Shown: one piece after another, positions 34,646 through 46,300 of the stretch
How positions within the stretch are numbered: the stretch's first letter is position 1
Layout of the letters: every line of letters starts with the position of its first letter
DNA from: Synaphobranchus kaupii
Lineage: Eukaryota; Chordata; Actinopteri; Anguilliformes; Synaphobranchidae
Reading direction: 5' to 3'
Assembly (NCBI GenBank): GCA_029718625.1
Contig: CM056387.1
Span: 39,015,994 to 39,079,993, forward strand
DNA: 64,000 nt
Made by a program: the position numbers and the translations under genes
Notes under the pieces: generated by a model
The model's database searches: none
Seen by the model: only the letters and a program-made list of their open reading frames with translations
Told to the model about the DNA's origin: nothing

Positions 34646-36185
34646 ATGGAGAGGGGTCGGGGTTATTACCAGGATTCGAGCCGGGAGACAAACGCGCTCG
34701 ACCTGTCCCTCGGCCCTCATCAGCGGTAATGTGGAAAACCGCCGGCTAATGACCGGTCCCCACTCAGGAGACCCTGAGAGGGGTCAAAGGTTATCAGAAG
34801 GGAACGTCGCAGGGCGCTGCAGTGACGGCCGCGCTCATTGGCCGTTCGGTCTTCACTTGGCCTCCCCGTTCTGTCATTACCGTAGCGAGAGGAAGGTCGA
34901 TTTACACTTTGATTGCCTTTGACTGTAGACTGCATGCGTGTGTGTTTCTGCCCTGGGCCCTCTTACATAGCGCACATGAATATATATATATATATGGTCA
35001 CAGGTGCTGCAGCCTGTACACTGAATGGCCTGCAGGGACGCGGGCAGCCCAACTGAACCCAGGTCTGTCTCATCAGGAGCTTCGACCTCCTGACACTGCG
35101 GTAATGAGCTCGCTGCAGGCCATGCTGATCTCAGTTCAGTCCCCCAGCGTCAATTACCGCGTCCCACAATGCCTTCTGGTGCATCCTGCATATACATGGT
35201 AATTTCAAACCCCCCCCAGCGTGCCCCGGTGCCCTCCGGCCCCCAAACCGCCAACCCCCCACCCCGCCCCGCCCACACCCGACCAAATATTGCTCCACTT
35301 TGCTGCGTTCACTCAGCCCTGAATGCACAGAAATCATGAATATGGTTTCCGCGGCGATGCGTCCTGCTGTGGTCCATCTCCGTTATACAACACTGCCGGA
35401 CCAATGACGATCGCTGAATAAGGGACGGACTGACCAATCGCACGCCGGGATGAACACACACTACCCAGAATTCCAGCGCATCGGGGGTGAATCGCAGATC
35501 CAGATGCGATCACTTTGTCCCCTGGCACCTGCTTCATTTTGCGCCAGGGAGGTCCGTTCTAACAAACAGAAACCATTTATGTTATTTTTCAAATGAGGCT
35601 ACAACCGGCCTAATGCAGAAAGGCCATGCATCAGATGCTTATCAGCCTCCTCAGAGAGACTGTTTAACTGTATTAATAGCATAAGAAAAAAAGGTCATGT
35701 ACATTTAATACTGCCAACATGTGAAAGATGACACCATTATGAGTTCACTGGGAGGATATGCAGAATATTTCTGCGTTTTGTAAAAACAGGAACCCTCCTA
35801 ATTGCTATTTTGACAAACTTTTAATGGTCTCCTATTACATGCCTTTATATCGTTGAGAATCGAGCAGCAAACGTGATATAATAACTCAATCAGTCTAGAA
35901 AATTAATACCAGCCCCTCTGTAATGTGGTTAAAATTACACAAGATTACCAAGCCGATCGCTTCCATATGGTTCCAATGAAAAGTGTAAAATCTCCTTGCC
36001 TGCGCTCGTCTAGGTGCTGTCCTCTGGAATTGCACCAAGCCAGAGAGAGAGAGAGATGCTGAAAGAGAAAGAGGGAAAGAGGGAGGGAATGAGAGAGCGG
36101 TTGACCTTGACTTTGTGATTGTAATTGACGTGAGGTTTGCCTTCCTGCTCTCACAGTCCTTCAGGCTGAAGGATCTGCATTCTAC
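34646..36185. other. Unique DNA, no gene recognised
   Basis: About 1.5 kb. It contains (TA)n at 34980-34994, a C-rich stretch at 35208-35280 and (GA)n-rich sequence at 36040-36095. No recognised exon. Confidence 0.4.
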
Positions 36186-37959
36186 CGGTTTCTCCCTTTC
36201 TAAGCGCTGTGCGGTTTCTCCCTTTCTAAGAGCTCAGCGGTTTCTCCCTTTCTAAGCGCTCAGCGGTTTCTCCCTTTCTAAGCGCTCAGCGGTTTCTCCC
36301 TTTCTAAGCGCTCGGCGGTTTCTCCCTTTCTAAGAGCTCGGCGGTTTCTCCCTTTCTAAGAGCTCGGCGGTTTCTCCCTTTCTAAGCGCTCAGCGGTTTC
36401 TCCCTTTCTAAGAGCTCTGCGGTTTCTCCCTTTCTAAGCGCTCGGCGGTTTCTCCCTTTCTAAGCGCTCGGCGGTTTCTCCCTTTCTAAACGCTCGGCGG
36501 TTTCTCCCTTTCTAAGAGCTCAGCGGTTTCTCCCTTTCTAAGCGCTCGGCGGTTTCTCCCTTTCTAAGCGCTCAGCGGTTTCTCCCTTTCTAAACGCTCG
36601 GCGGTTTCTCCCTTTCTAAGAGCTCAGCGGTTTCTCCCTTTCTAAGCGCTCAGCGGTTTCTCCCTTTCTAAGAGCTCAGCGGTTTCTCCCTTTCTAAGCG
36701 CTCGGCGGTTTCTCCCTTTCTAAGAGCTCAGCGGTTTCTCCCTTTCTAAGAGCTCAGCGGTTTCTCCCTTTCTAAGAGCTCTGCGGTTTCTCCCTTTCTA
36801 AACGCTCAGCGGTTTCTCCCTTTCTAAACGCTCTGCGGTTTCTCCCTTTCTAAGCGCTCAGCGGTTTCTCCCTTTCTAAGCGCTCGGCGGTTTCTCCCTT
36901 TCTAAGCGCTCGGCGGTTTCGCCCTTTCTAAGCGCTCAGCGGTTTCTCCCTTTCTAAACGCTCTGCGGTTTCTCCCTTTCTAAACGCTCAGCGGTTTCTC
37001 CCTTTCTAAGCGCTGGGCGGTTTCTCCCTTTCTAAACGCTGGGCGGTTTCTCCCTTTCTAAACGCTCAGCGGTTTCTCCCTTTCTAAGCGCTCAGCGGTT
37101 TCTCCCTTTCTAAACGCTCTGCGGTTTCTCCCTTTCTAAACGCTCAGCGGTTTCTCCCTTTCTAAGCGCTGGGCGGTTTCTCCCTTTCTAAACGCTGGGC
37201 GGTTTCTCCCTTTCTAAACGCTGGGCGGTTTCTCCCTTTCTAAACGCTGGGCGGTTTCTCCCTTTCTAAACGCTGGGCGGTTTCTCCCTTTCTAAGCATT
37301 CAGCGGTTTCTCCCTTTCTAAGCGCTGGGCGGTTTCTCCCTTTCTAAGCGCTGGGCGGTTTCTCCCTTTCTAAACGCTGGGCGGTTTCTCCCTTTCTAAA
37401 CGCTCAGCGGTTTCTCCCTTTCTAAGCGCTCAGCGGTTTCTCCCTTTCTAAACGCTCTGCGGTTTCTCCCTTTCTAAACGCTCAGCGGTTTCTCCCTTTC
37501 TAAGCGCTGGGCGGTTTCTCCCTTTCTAAACGCTGGGCGGTTTCTCCCTTTCTAAACGCTGGGCGGTTTCTCCCTTTCTAAACGCTGGGCGGTTTCTCCC
37601 TTTCTAAACGCTGGGCGGTTTCTCCCTTTCTAAGCATTCAGCGGTTTCTCCCTTTCTAAACGCTGGGCGGTTTCTCCCTTTCTAAACGCTGGGCGGTTTC
37701 TCCCTTTCTAAACGCTGGGCGGTTTCTCCCTTTCTAAACGCTGGGCGGTTTCTCCCTTTCTAAACGCTGGGCGGTTTCTCCCTTTCTAAACGCTGGGCGG
37801 TTTCTCCCTTTCTAAGCGTTCAGCGGTTTCTCCCTTTCTAAACGCTGGGCGGTTTCTCCCTTTCTAAGCGTTCAGCGGTTTCTCCCTTTCTAAGAGCTCA
37901 GCGGTTTCTCCCATTCTAAACGCTCGGCGGTTTCTCCCTTTCTAAACGCTCGGCGGTCT
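36186..37959. repeat. 26-bp minisatellite, about 68 copies
   Basis: The unit is GCGGTTTCTCCCTTTCTAAG followed by CGCTCA (26 bp). Variation is nearly confined to the last bases: AAGCGCTCA, AAGAGCTCA, AAACGCTCT, AAACGCTGG and AAGCATTCA. The TTTCTCCCTTTCTAA core is almost invariant (rare TTTCGCCC, CCATTCTAA). Stops (TAA) occur in one + frame, so unlike the other arrays it does not give long open frames. Variant order shows a duplication at 338-bp offset: AAGCATTCA units at 37294 and 37632. Confidence 0.97.
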
Positions 37960-38113
37960 CTCGCGGCCGTTGACGTGTGACAAAGCCAGTTACCTCGTCC
38001 CGTCTGCCGGGGTGTTCCTCCTGCACGCATTTGCCGTGTTCCGCGGACATCTGCGGCCTTGTCTGGGGCACCTGAAGCGTGACCGCATCGATGAATGCTC
38101 GATCGGCTGCCAA
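37960..38113. other. Unique flank of hAT insertion
   Basis: GC-balanced sequence between the array and the hAT target site. No gene recognised. Confidence 0.4.
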
Positions 38114-38121
38114 CTGGGCGC

Positions 38122-39144
38122 TAGAGGGTGACACGGGAGTGGATTTTCACTCCTGTCCCATCCCACTCCCACAGAAATATTCCTGTCCCGTCCCAATCCC
38201 ACGACAGACTAAAAAAAAAATTCCTGTCTCGTCCCAATCCCGGAAGAATGACTCCCGTCCCATCCCGTTCCCGTATTCTTTCTAAATAATTATAAATTAT
38301 TGGTTTTATTTTAAACATCCCCGTATTTAGTCAGTACAAACATACCGCTAACACTTTGGCTCTATTCCCCGCACATTTTCGTAATTCTTGGGACCTAAAA
38401 AAATTATCCACGTGTAGAAATGTCCGGTTATATTTCTAGCTAGAGCAGCTGGTTAACGTTAGTAACGTTAGCTAGCGAACTTATATGGCCAGCCAGCAAG
38501 GATGACTTTAAGGAAGTCGAATAACTTAAATTAAAATGGCTTGCCATAAGCTATCGTTAGCTTGCTAGCTAAATGTTAAAACGACTTGCCGTGAGATATC
38601 GTTAGCTTGCTAGCTAGCTAACCCAGCATTGCTAAGCAATGGTAACGTTCATGACAGGGGAGTACAGGGGGAGTACATGACGGGCGATTGCGTACGGGAG
38701 AGGTTGGAATAGCTAAATTAATATCTAAATTGCAATCTTGCCAAATGAGCCATTTACCAGTCCATCTTCCACATCAATGTTTCTGGTAAGCATGACACGA
38801 GCACCCTCTGCAACCTGTAGTGTGTCAGGCAGATCTCCTTTGCGTCCTTTAAAGGGCATGCCTTGTCTCTGCATCTGTCCTGTTCGGGGATCCTTTTTGA
38901 AATCATCTGCGTCAATGTTTATAATATTGGAATGAGAATATAGCATTTATTCATATTCAAACTGCATATTTATATATAAAAACTGACCTATTGTTATTAT
39001 GATTCCCGGTCCCGCCCGCTCCCGTTGACTTTTTTTCCTGTCCCGTCCCAATCACGTGATGAATAGTGAAATTGACTCCCATCCCGCGGGAATCCCACCG
39101 GAATCCCGTGACCCACAGGATTCCCGAAAAAATGTCAGCCTCTA
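38122..39144. mobile_element. 1,023-bp non-autonomous hAT element with 8-bp TSD
   Basis: The left end is TAGAGGGTGACACGGGAG. The right end, read inward on minus, is TAGAGGCTGACATTTTTTCG. The flanking 8-bp direct repeat CTGGGCGC is perfect (38114-38121 and 39145-39152), the hAT-type duplication length. Both subterminal regions are rich in CCCGTCCCAATCCC-like direct repeats. The centre has GCTAGC/GTTAGC-rich sequence (38440-38650) and a helicase-like fragment on minus. No hAT transposase remains. Confidence 0.9.
38725..38946 (-). pseudogene. PIF1/Helitron-like helicase fragment inside the hAT
   Basis: The minus frame reads INIDADDFKKDPRTGQMQRQ and later LQVAEGARVMLTRNIDVEDG then LVNGSFGKIA. 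The block GARVMLTRNIDVEDGLVNGS is the characteristic C-terminal motif region of PIF1-family helicases, including those encoded by Helitrons. Only about 70 residues survive. A-G at the upstream boundary (TATGCAG before TTTGAATATG) could be an old splice acceptor, so the piece may be a captured exon. Walker motifs are absent, so it has no enzymatic capacity. Confidence 0.8.
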
Positions 39145-39264
39145 CTGGGCGCCACTCTGAGACCGCTGCTCATCTATCACTGATCCAATTGGGTACGAGC
39201 CCGTTAGAGGCGAAACAAGTGTGAATTCTCCAGAAGCATGTCAATCGGGAGACACCATCCATCT

Positions 39265-39823
39265 ACTGTGAGCTCTTTATAGATACAGTATACTGTAGGC
39301 TCTGTATAGATACTGTATACTGTGAGCTCTGTAGATACTGTATACTGTGAGCTCTTGATGGATACAGTACACTGTGAGCTCTTGATGGATAGAGTATACT
39401 GGGAGCTCTTTATAGATGCAGTATACTGGGAGCTCTTAGTGGATACAGTATACTGTGAGCTCTTGATGGACACAGTATACTGTAGGCTCTTTATAGATAC
39501 AGTATACTGTGAGCTCTTGATGGATAGAGTATACTGGGAGCGCTTTATAGATACAGTATACTGTGAGCTCTTTATAGATACAGTATACTGGGAGCTCTTA
39601 GTGGATACAGTATACTGTAGGCTCTTTATAGATACTATATACTGTGAGCTCTGTAGATACAGTATACTGTGAGCTCTTGGTGGATACAGTATACTGTGAG
39701 CTCTTTATAGATACAGTATACTGTGTGCTCTTTATAGATGCAGTATACTGGGAGCTCTTGGTGGATACAGTATACTGTGAGCTCTTTATAGATACAGTAT
39801 ACTGTGTGCTCTTGATGGATACA
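39265..39823. repeat. 27-bp minisatellite with palindromic core
   Basis: The unit is TGTGAGCTCTTTATAGATAC followed by AGTATAC, about 20 copies. Substitutions (TTGATGG, TTAGTGG, CTGTAG, GGGAGC) and some shortened units occur. ACAGTATACTGT, a perfect 12-bp palindrome, spans most unit junctions, and GAGCTC is a second palindrome in each unit. Open frames on both strands are repeat translations. Confidence 0.93.
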
Positions 39824-42800
39824 GAGGTATAATAAAAAAGAGGTATGCCAGGGGTATATTTATCATCCAATACAAAAAAAACAAAAACAATTATAAGACA
39901 TTATAGAGGAAGAAGCACAGTCTTACGGTTTTAATTGCTTTTTGGTTTTCAGAAAGAGTTATCGTTTTAACATACATCTCAACTTCTTTCTTGAAGGCTT
40001 GAAAATGCGGTTTCATTTGAATAAATTAGCATTTATGAATGTGAAACTTTGCCAAAAAAATTATTGTTGCAATTTGATTTCCATATGATGTTGAGGTACC
40101 TCCAAAGAGGTACTCTGACATCATGATAGGGGCGGGGGCAGAAAAGTTCCATTCGAGGGCAGCACAAAGACAATTTTCTACCAGTTTCTTCTGATATACG
40201 TCATTATTTCAGAATTGTTGAAATAACGGAATGGATGAATAAGAGGTACTCTGACATCATGATTGGGGCGGGGGCAGAGTGTATTTCCTGTAGTGAGATG
40301 GAGATTATTATACAGTATTTAATGTACAACAACCAATGGTGACAAAATAATTTTTAAAAAACTTTTTAAACAGTAAAATATTGTTAGGAAGTGGTTTAGT
40401 GCTGATGTTTCATTTGTTTATGATTGTTGCCACTATAAAAGGAGAAAACTTTTGTCAGTCTGAATTTTAAAAAAAATGTTTAAAAAAAACTTTCCTTCAT
40501 GATGTTCATAGATGATACGCAAGTATCCAGAGAAAAGAGACTTAAACGGAGGAAGGAAACGTTAGCATTAGCCTCCGAGGCCTAGCCACATCAGAACTTA
40601 TGGAAAAGTCCGTGGACAGGTCACGGCTCTCCCTGGTGCGTACCCTGTGATTACCCCCAGTCTTTAAGTGCTGGAGGCGGAGTGTTTCACCCAAATTGGG
40701 GGATGTGGGTCCCGCCCCACCCCACCTGATTGATTGGCCTGTGTAAGGACAGGAAGGGACAGAGCAGCCCTCTTCTCCTGGCCAATTCATCACCGGGCTC
40801 CACAGGGCTCCACAGACCCAGAACATACAGCTCAGTCCCTGGGGGTGTACTAGCAGGGCCCCTTCTTATTCACCCCCCCCCCCCCCGCCCCCCGCTTAAC
40901 TGGTGGAACTTTTAAAAACAGGCAATTTGCTTCTTCGGGCATAACACCATCGCCCTGCTCTCAAGAACTTTGCCCAAATGCAAGTAAGGTTTTTCGATCG
41001 ACTGAAATATCGCTATCAGACTGAAATTAACCATCGCGGTGGCAACACCGTTTAGCATGGTGTTCTCTGGGATCGCGTAATCCCTCCCTTCGATTGGTGG
41101 TTGAGAAAAGCCAGAAGCGATGCTTCCAATCAGATGGCAGCGGTGCAGGCGGTCACCACAGGAACGTGGCGCCTCTTCATTTAGCACTCAGCTTCAACAG
41201 TTTTTATTATTTACTAGGAATTAACCAAGGTCTTCGTTATGAGGAAAAAAAAAATTCAATTCAAACCCCTTGCCAGAATCTGGTGGGCCTCTCCAATGCA
41301 GTTATATGTGACTGCGGGCCAAAGCCTTGCTTCTCATTTAGTCCTGCCTCATTTGACAAACTTCTCTGCCTCTGTGTGAAACAGCGTTCATCTAAAGACA
41401 ACAAACGGTGGGATGGTGTTGATGTTAAGTTAGTAGTGTTTAAACCACGCCCCCTTTTAGTGATGTCAGAATTACAGCGCGCTGTAATAGGTCACTTTCC
41501 TGCTTCTATGTGAGAGAAAGCCCGGTGAAAAACGCTGAAAAAGTAAATTAGTCGTTCCTGCTGTGCAATAGCTGTGTGCTAACTTTCCCTTCTTGAATCG
41601 GCGGTCTGCAGAATTCACAGACGTTGCTCAAATTTCTATTGCATTGAATAGTTGGCTCTGCTGTGACTGAGTCTTTATTAGGCCTCAAACCGTTACTACT
41701 CAAAGTGGGGACAAACTCAGACAAACCGTTACTACTCAAAGTGGGGAAAAACTCAGAAATTACGCAAAAAAATAAATAAATAAAATAGAATCGGATGTGA
41801 TGGTTGTGTCTTCTGCAACATGCGTGTAACGTACTCAGGCTGACAGAGAACATACCGCCAGCTTTTGTGAGCTGGAAAGTTCCAGAACTTGGTCTGGCCG
41901 GCGTACAAGACAAACCGCCCCATTCGGCCAGGATAAACAGGTTGTTCCTGACAATACAGTAATTCTGACAAATTAAACTAAATTCATTCCAACGCCATGT
42001 CATGTGATGAAGACTTAGAGACTAAACTAGACCTTTGCTTTCTTTCGCCCTGTTTGTTACAGGAAGAATGAGTGCGTTTGTGTGTGTGTGTATGTGTGTG
42101 ACTGTACATGTTGTGATTTTGAGGCATAAATAAACATTTTCCCCTAATTTTGGGAAAAACTTGAGACCGTTCTCAGGTGATCAAAAGAGCACTGTCACTC
42201 AGTCTTGAAACTGGAACACTGATAAGATTTTTCAAACATTCCCACATATCTCTGCCTGCACCTGCACACACCTGCTGCGTAAAATCACTTCCTGGTGAAG
42301 GGCCAGATCAGGCCAGGCCCAAAAATAATTCCTATTAGTTCCTAAGTATTCCTCGGAAAGCTGCATCAGGGCGCTACACTGTCCTTATTTAGAGACTCTG
42401 TCAGTCTCGTCCAGCTCAGAGGTCTAAGAACAACAACAAAAAAAACTGGTGACCCACAACCCCCTCCCCACCGCGACCCGCCATTTTGTGGGCTACGCCC
42501 AGCCCTATCAGACTCAGATAACTTAATCACAGCTGTTTGGGTGTGACTGAAACGCCCATCGCGCATCGCTGACAATCTGCCCAGATCTCATCTCCAACCC
42601 GCGGCTCACGCGGCCGAGTCCTTCCCTTCTGACGTCGTTCACGGCTCCAGCTACGCCGAGCTCCCAGACTGCAATTTAAAGACCGTTAATTAGCGGTAAT
42701 TTGTATCGCTATTCCATCATGGATGTCCTAAGCAAGACGCGAAGCCGGCCAACTTCAGTCCCAAGTTTGTCCGCATGATTAACGCTGATCTAGATCTGGG

Positions 42801-42951
42801 GTTTTTTCCCCTCCAGTTGTTCCACCATGGGTTCTCTCACTCCCTCTTTTCTTTCTCTCCTTCCTCCCTCTTCCTCACTCATGTCCTCCCTCTTCCTCAC
42901 TCATGTCCTTCCTCTTTCCTTTGCACTCTCCTCTCTGTTATTCTCTCCTTA
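39824..42951. other. Unique DNA, no gene recognised
   Basis: About 3.1 kb. It includes a 37-bp block (AGAGGTACTCTGACATCATG and following GC-rich bases) present twice at 136-bp spacing (40106 and 40242). It also has a 36-bp direct repeat containing CCGTTACTACTCAAAGTGGG (about 41688 and 41724), a C run at 40872-40885 and pyrimidine-rich DNA at 42835-42950. No exon recognised. Confidence 0.4.
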
Positions 42952-43166
42952 GACATTACATTACATTACATTACATTACATTACTCTTATCCAGAGCGAC
43001 TTACAACTTCTTATTACATTTATCCATTCATACAGCTGGATATATACTGAAGCGATTCAGGTTAAGTACCTTGCTCAAGGGTACAACGGCAGTGTCCTAC
43101 CTGGGAATCGAACCTGCAACCTTTCGGTTACAAGTCCAGTTCCTTACCCATTATACTACACTGCCT
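42952..43166 (-). mobile_element. tRNA-derived SINE, minus strand (first of inverted pair)
   Basis: On minus it reads an A-box-like TAGTATAATGG, then GGAACTGGACTTGTAACCGA and a B box GGTTCGATTCC (43114-43104). A body follows with GTAAGTCGCTCTGGATAAGA, then a (TGTAA)n tail at about 42981-42956. This is the tRNA head, body and short-repeat tail layout of a tRNA-derived SINE with a LINE-like 3' end. The family name is not assigned. Confidence 0.85.
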
Positions 43167-43381
43167 AGACTGAAAGGCCATACAGTTATACAGTATAACG
43201 GGCAGGGAACTGGGTTTGTAACCCAAAGGCTGCAGGTTCGATTCCCAGGAAGGACAGTTGTACTCTTGAACAAAGTACTTCAGTACATATCCTGCTGCAA
43301 GAATGGATGCTCTGTAAACATGCTTTAGTCGCTCTGGTTAAGAGCGTCTGCTAAATGGCAGTAATGTAATTAACATAAAGT
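43167..43381 (+). mobile_element. tRNA-derived SINE, plus strand (second of inverted pair)
   Basis: It carries a head GGGAACTGGGTTTGTAACCC, a B box GGTTCGATTCC (43235-43245), and a body ending CGCTCTGGTTAAGAGCGTCT then GCTAAATGGCAGTAATGTAA. It shares the head and 3' end with the minus-strand copy immediately to its left, so the two are head to head. Its TAATGTAA tail runs straight into the 32-bp array. Confidence 0.85.
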
Positions 43382-46300
43382 AAGTATCTGTAATGTAAAG
43401 GTTTATGGAAGTATCTGTTCTGTAGTGAAATGGTTTATGGAAGTATCTGTTCTATAATGTAAAGGTTAATGTAAGTATGTGTTCTGTAATATAATGGTTT
43501 ATGCAAGTATGTAATATAATGGTTTATGTAAGTATGTGTTCTGTAATGTAATATAATGGTTTATGTAAGTATGTGTTCTGTAATGTAATGGTTTATGTAA
43601 GTATGTGTTCTGTAATGTAGTGGTTTATGTAAGTATGTGTTCTGTAATGTAATATAATGGTTTATGTATGTATGTGTTCTGTAATGTAATGGTTTATGTA
43701 AGTATGTGTTCTGTAATGTAATGTAATATGAAAGTACGTGTTCTGTAATGTAATGCAATGGGTTATGTAAGTATGTGTTCTGTAATGTAATGGTTTATGT
43801 AAGTATGTGTTCTGTAATGTAATGCAATGGTTTATGTAAGTATGTGTTCTGTAATGTAGTGGTTTATGTAAGTATGTGTTCTGTAATGTAATATAATGGT
43901 TTATGTATGTATGTGTTCTGTAATGTAATGGTTTATGTAAGTATGTGTTCTGTAATGTAATGTAATATGAAAGTATGTGTTCTGTAATGTAATGCAATGG
44001 TTTATGTAAGTATGTGTTCTGTAATGTAATGGTTTATGTAAGTATGTGTTCTGTAATGTAATGCAATGGTTTATGTAAGTATGTGTTCTGTAATGTAATG
44101 GTTTATGTAAGTACGTGTTCTGTAATGTAATGGTTTATGTAAGTACGTGTTCTGTAATGTAATGGTTTATGTAAGTACGTGTTCTGTAATTAAATGTAAT
44201 GCTTTATGTAAGTATGTGTTCTGTAATGTAATGGTTTATGTAAGTACGTGTTCTGTAATGTAATGGTTTATGTAAGTATGTGTTCTGTAATGTAATGGTT
44301 TATGTAAGTACGTGTTCTGTAATGTAATGTAATGGTTTATGTAAGTAGGTGTTCTGTAATGTAATGTAATGGTTTATGTAAGTACGTGTTCTGTAATGTG
44401 ATGTAATGGTTTATGTAAGTACGTGTTCTGTAATGTAATGGTTTATGTAAGTACGTGTTCTGTATTGTAATGGTTTATGTAAGTACGTGTTCTGTAATGT
44501 AATGGTTTATGTAAGCACGTGTTCTGTAATGTAATGGTTTATGTAAGTATGTGTTCTGTAATTAAATGTAATGCTTTATGTAAGTATGTGTTCTGTAATG
44601 TAATGGTTTATGTAAGTACGTGTTCTGTAATGTAATGGTGTATGTAAGTATGTGTTCTGTAATGTAATGGTTTATGTAAGTACGTGTTCTGTAATGTAAT
44701 GGTTTATGTAAGTAGGTGTTCTGTAATGTAATGTAATGGTTTATGTAAGTACGTGTTCTGTAATGTAATGGTTTATGTAAGTACGTGTTCTGTAATGTAA
44801 TGGTTTATGTAAGTACGTGTTCTGTAATGTAATGGTTTATGAAAGTATGTGTTCTGTAATGTAATGTAAAGGTTTATGTAAGTATGTGTTCTGTAATGTA
44901 ATGGTTTATGTAAGTACGTGTTCTGTAATGTAATGGTTTATGTAAGTACGTGTTCTGTAATGTAATGTAATGGTTTATGTAAGTATGTGTTCTGTAATGT
45001 AATGTATTGGTTTATGTAAGTACGTGTTCTGTAATGTAATGTAATGGTTTATGTAAGTACGTGTTCTGTAATGTAATGGTTTATGTAAGTATGTGTTCTG
45101 TAATGTAATGTAATGGTTTATGTAAGTACGTGTTCTGTAATGTAATGTAATGGTTTATGTAAGTATGTGTTCTGTAATGTAATATAATGGTTTATGTAAG
45201 TATGTGTTCTGTAATGTAATGGTTTATGTAAGTATGTGTTCTGTAATGTAATGTAATGGTTTATGTAAGTACGTGTTCTGTAATGTAATGTAATGGTTTA
45301 TGTAAGTACGTGTTCTGTAATGTAATGGTTTATGTAAGTACGTGTTCTGTAATGTAATGTAATGGTTTATGTAAGTATGTGTTCTGTAATGTAATATAAT
45401 GGTTTATGTAAGTATGTGTTCTGTAATGTAATGTAATGGTTTATGTAAGTACGTGTTCTGTAATGTAATGGTTTATGTAAGTATGTGTTCTGTAATGTAA
45501 TGGTTTATGTAAGTACGTGTTCTGTAATGTAATGGTTTATGTAAGTATGTGTTCTGTAATGTAATCTAATGGTTTATGTAAGTATGTGTTCTGTAATGTA
45601 ATATAATGGTTTATGTAAGTATGTGTTCTGTAATGTAATATAATGGTTTATGTAAGTATGTGTTCTGTAATGTAATGTAATGGTTTATGTAAGTATGTGT
45701 TCTGTAATGTAATGGTTTATGTAAGTATGTGTTCTGTAGTGTAATGTAATGGTTTATGTAAGTACGTGTTCTGTAATGTAATGTAATGGTTTATGTAAGT
45801 ATGTGTTCTGTAATGTAATATAATGGTTTATGTAAGTATGTGTTCTGTAATGTAATGGTTTATGTAAGTATGTGTTCTGTAATGTAATGTAATGGTTTAT
45901 GTAAGTACGTGTTCTGTAATGTAATGTAATGGTTTATGTAAGTACGTGTTCTGTAATGTAATGGTTTATGTAAGTACGTGTTCTGTAATGTAATGTAATG
46001 GTTTATGTAAGTATGTGTTCTGTAATGTAATATAATGGTTTATGTAAGTATGTGTTCTGTAATGTAATGTAATGGTTTATGTAAGTACGTGTTCTGTAAT
46101 GTAATGGTTTATGTAAGTATGTGTTCTGTAATGTAATGTAATGGTTTATGTAAGTACGTGTTCTGTAATGTAATGTAATGGTTTATGTAAGTATGTGTTC
46201 TGTAATGTAATGGTTTATGTAAGTATGTGTTCTGTAGTGTAATGGTTTATGTAAGTATGTGTTCTGTAATGTAATGGTTTATGTAAGTATGTGTTCTGTA

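Noticed and set aside
36186..37959. CRISPR-like array with variable 6-base spacers
   Set aside because: The variable part is only a handful of recurring variants of a few bases, as in a minisatellite.
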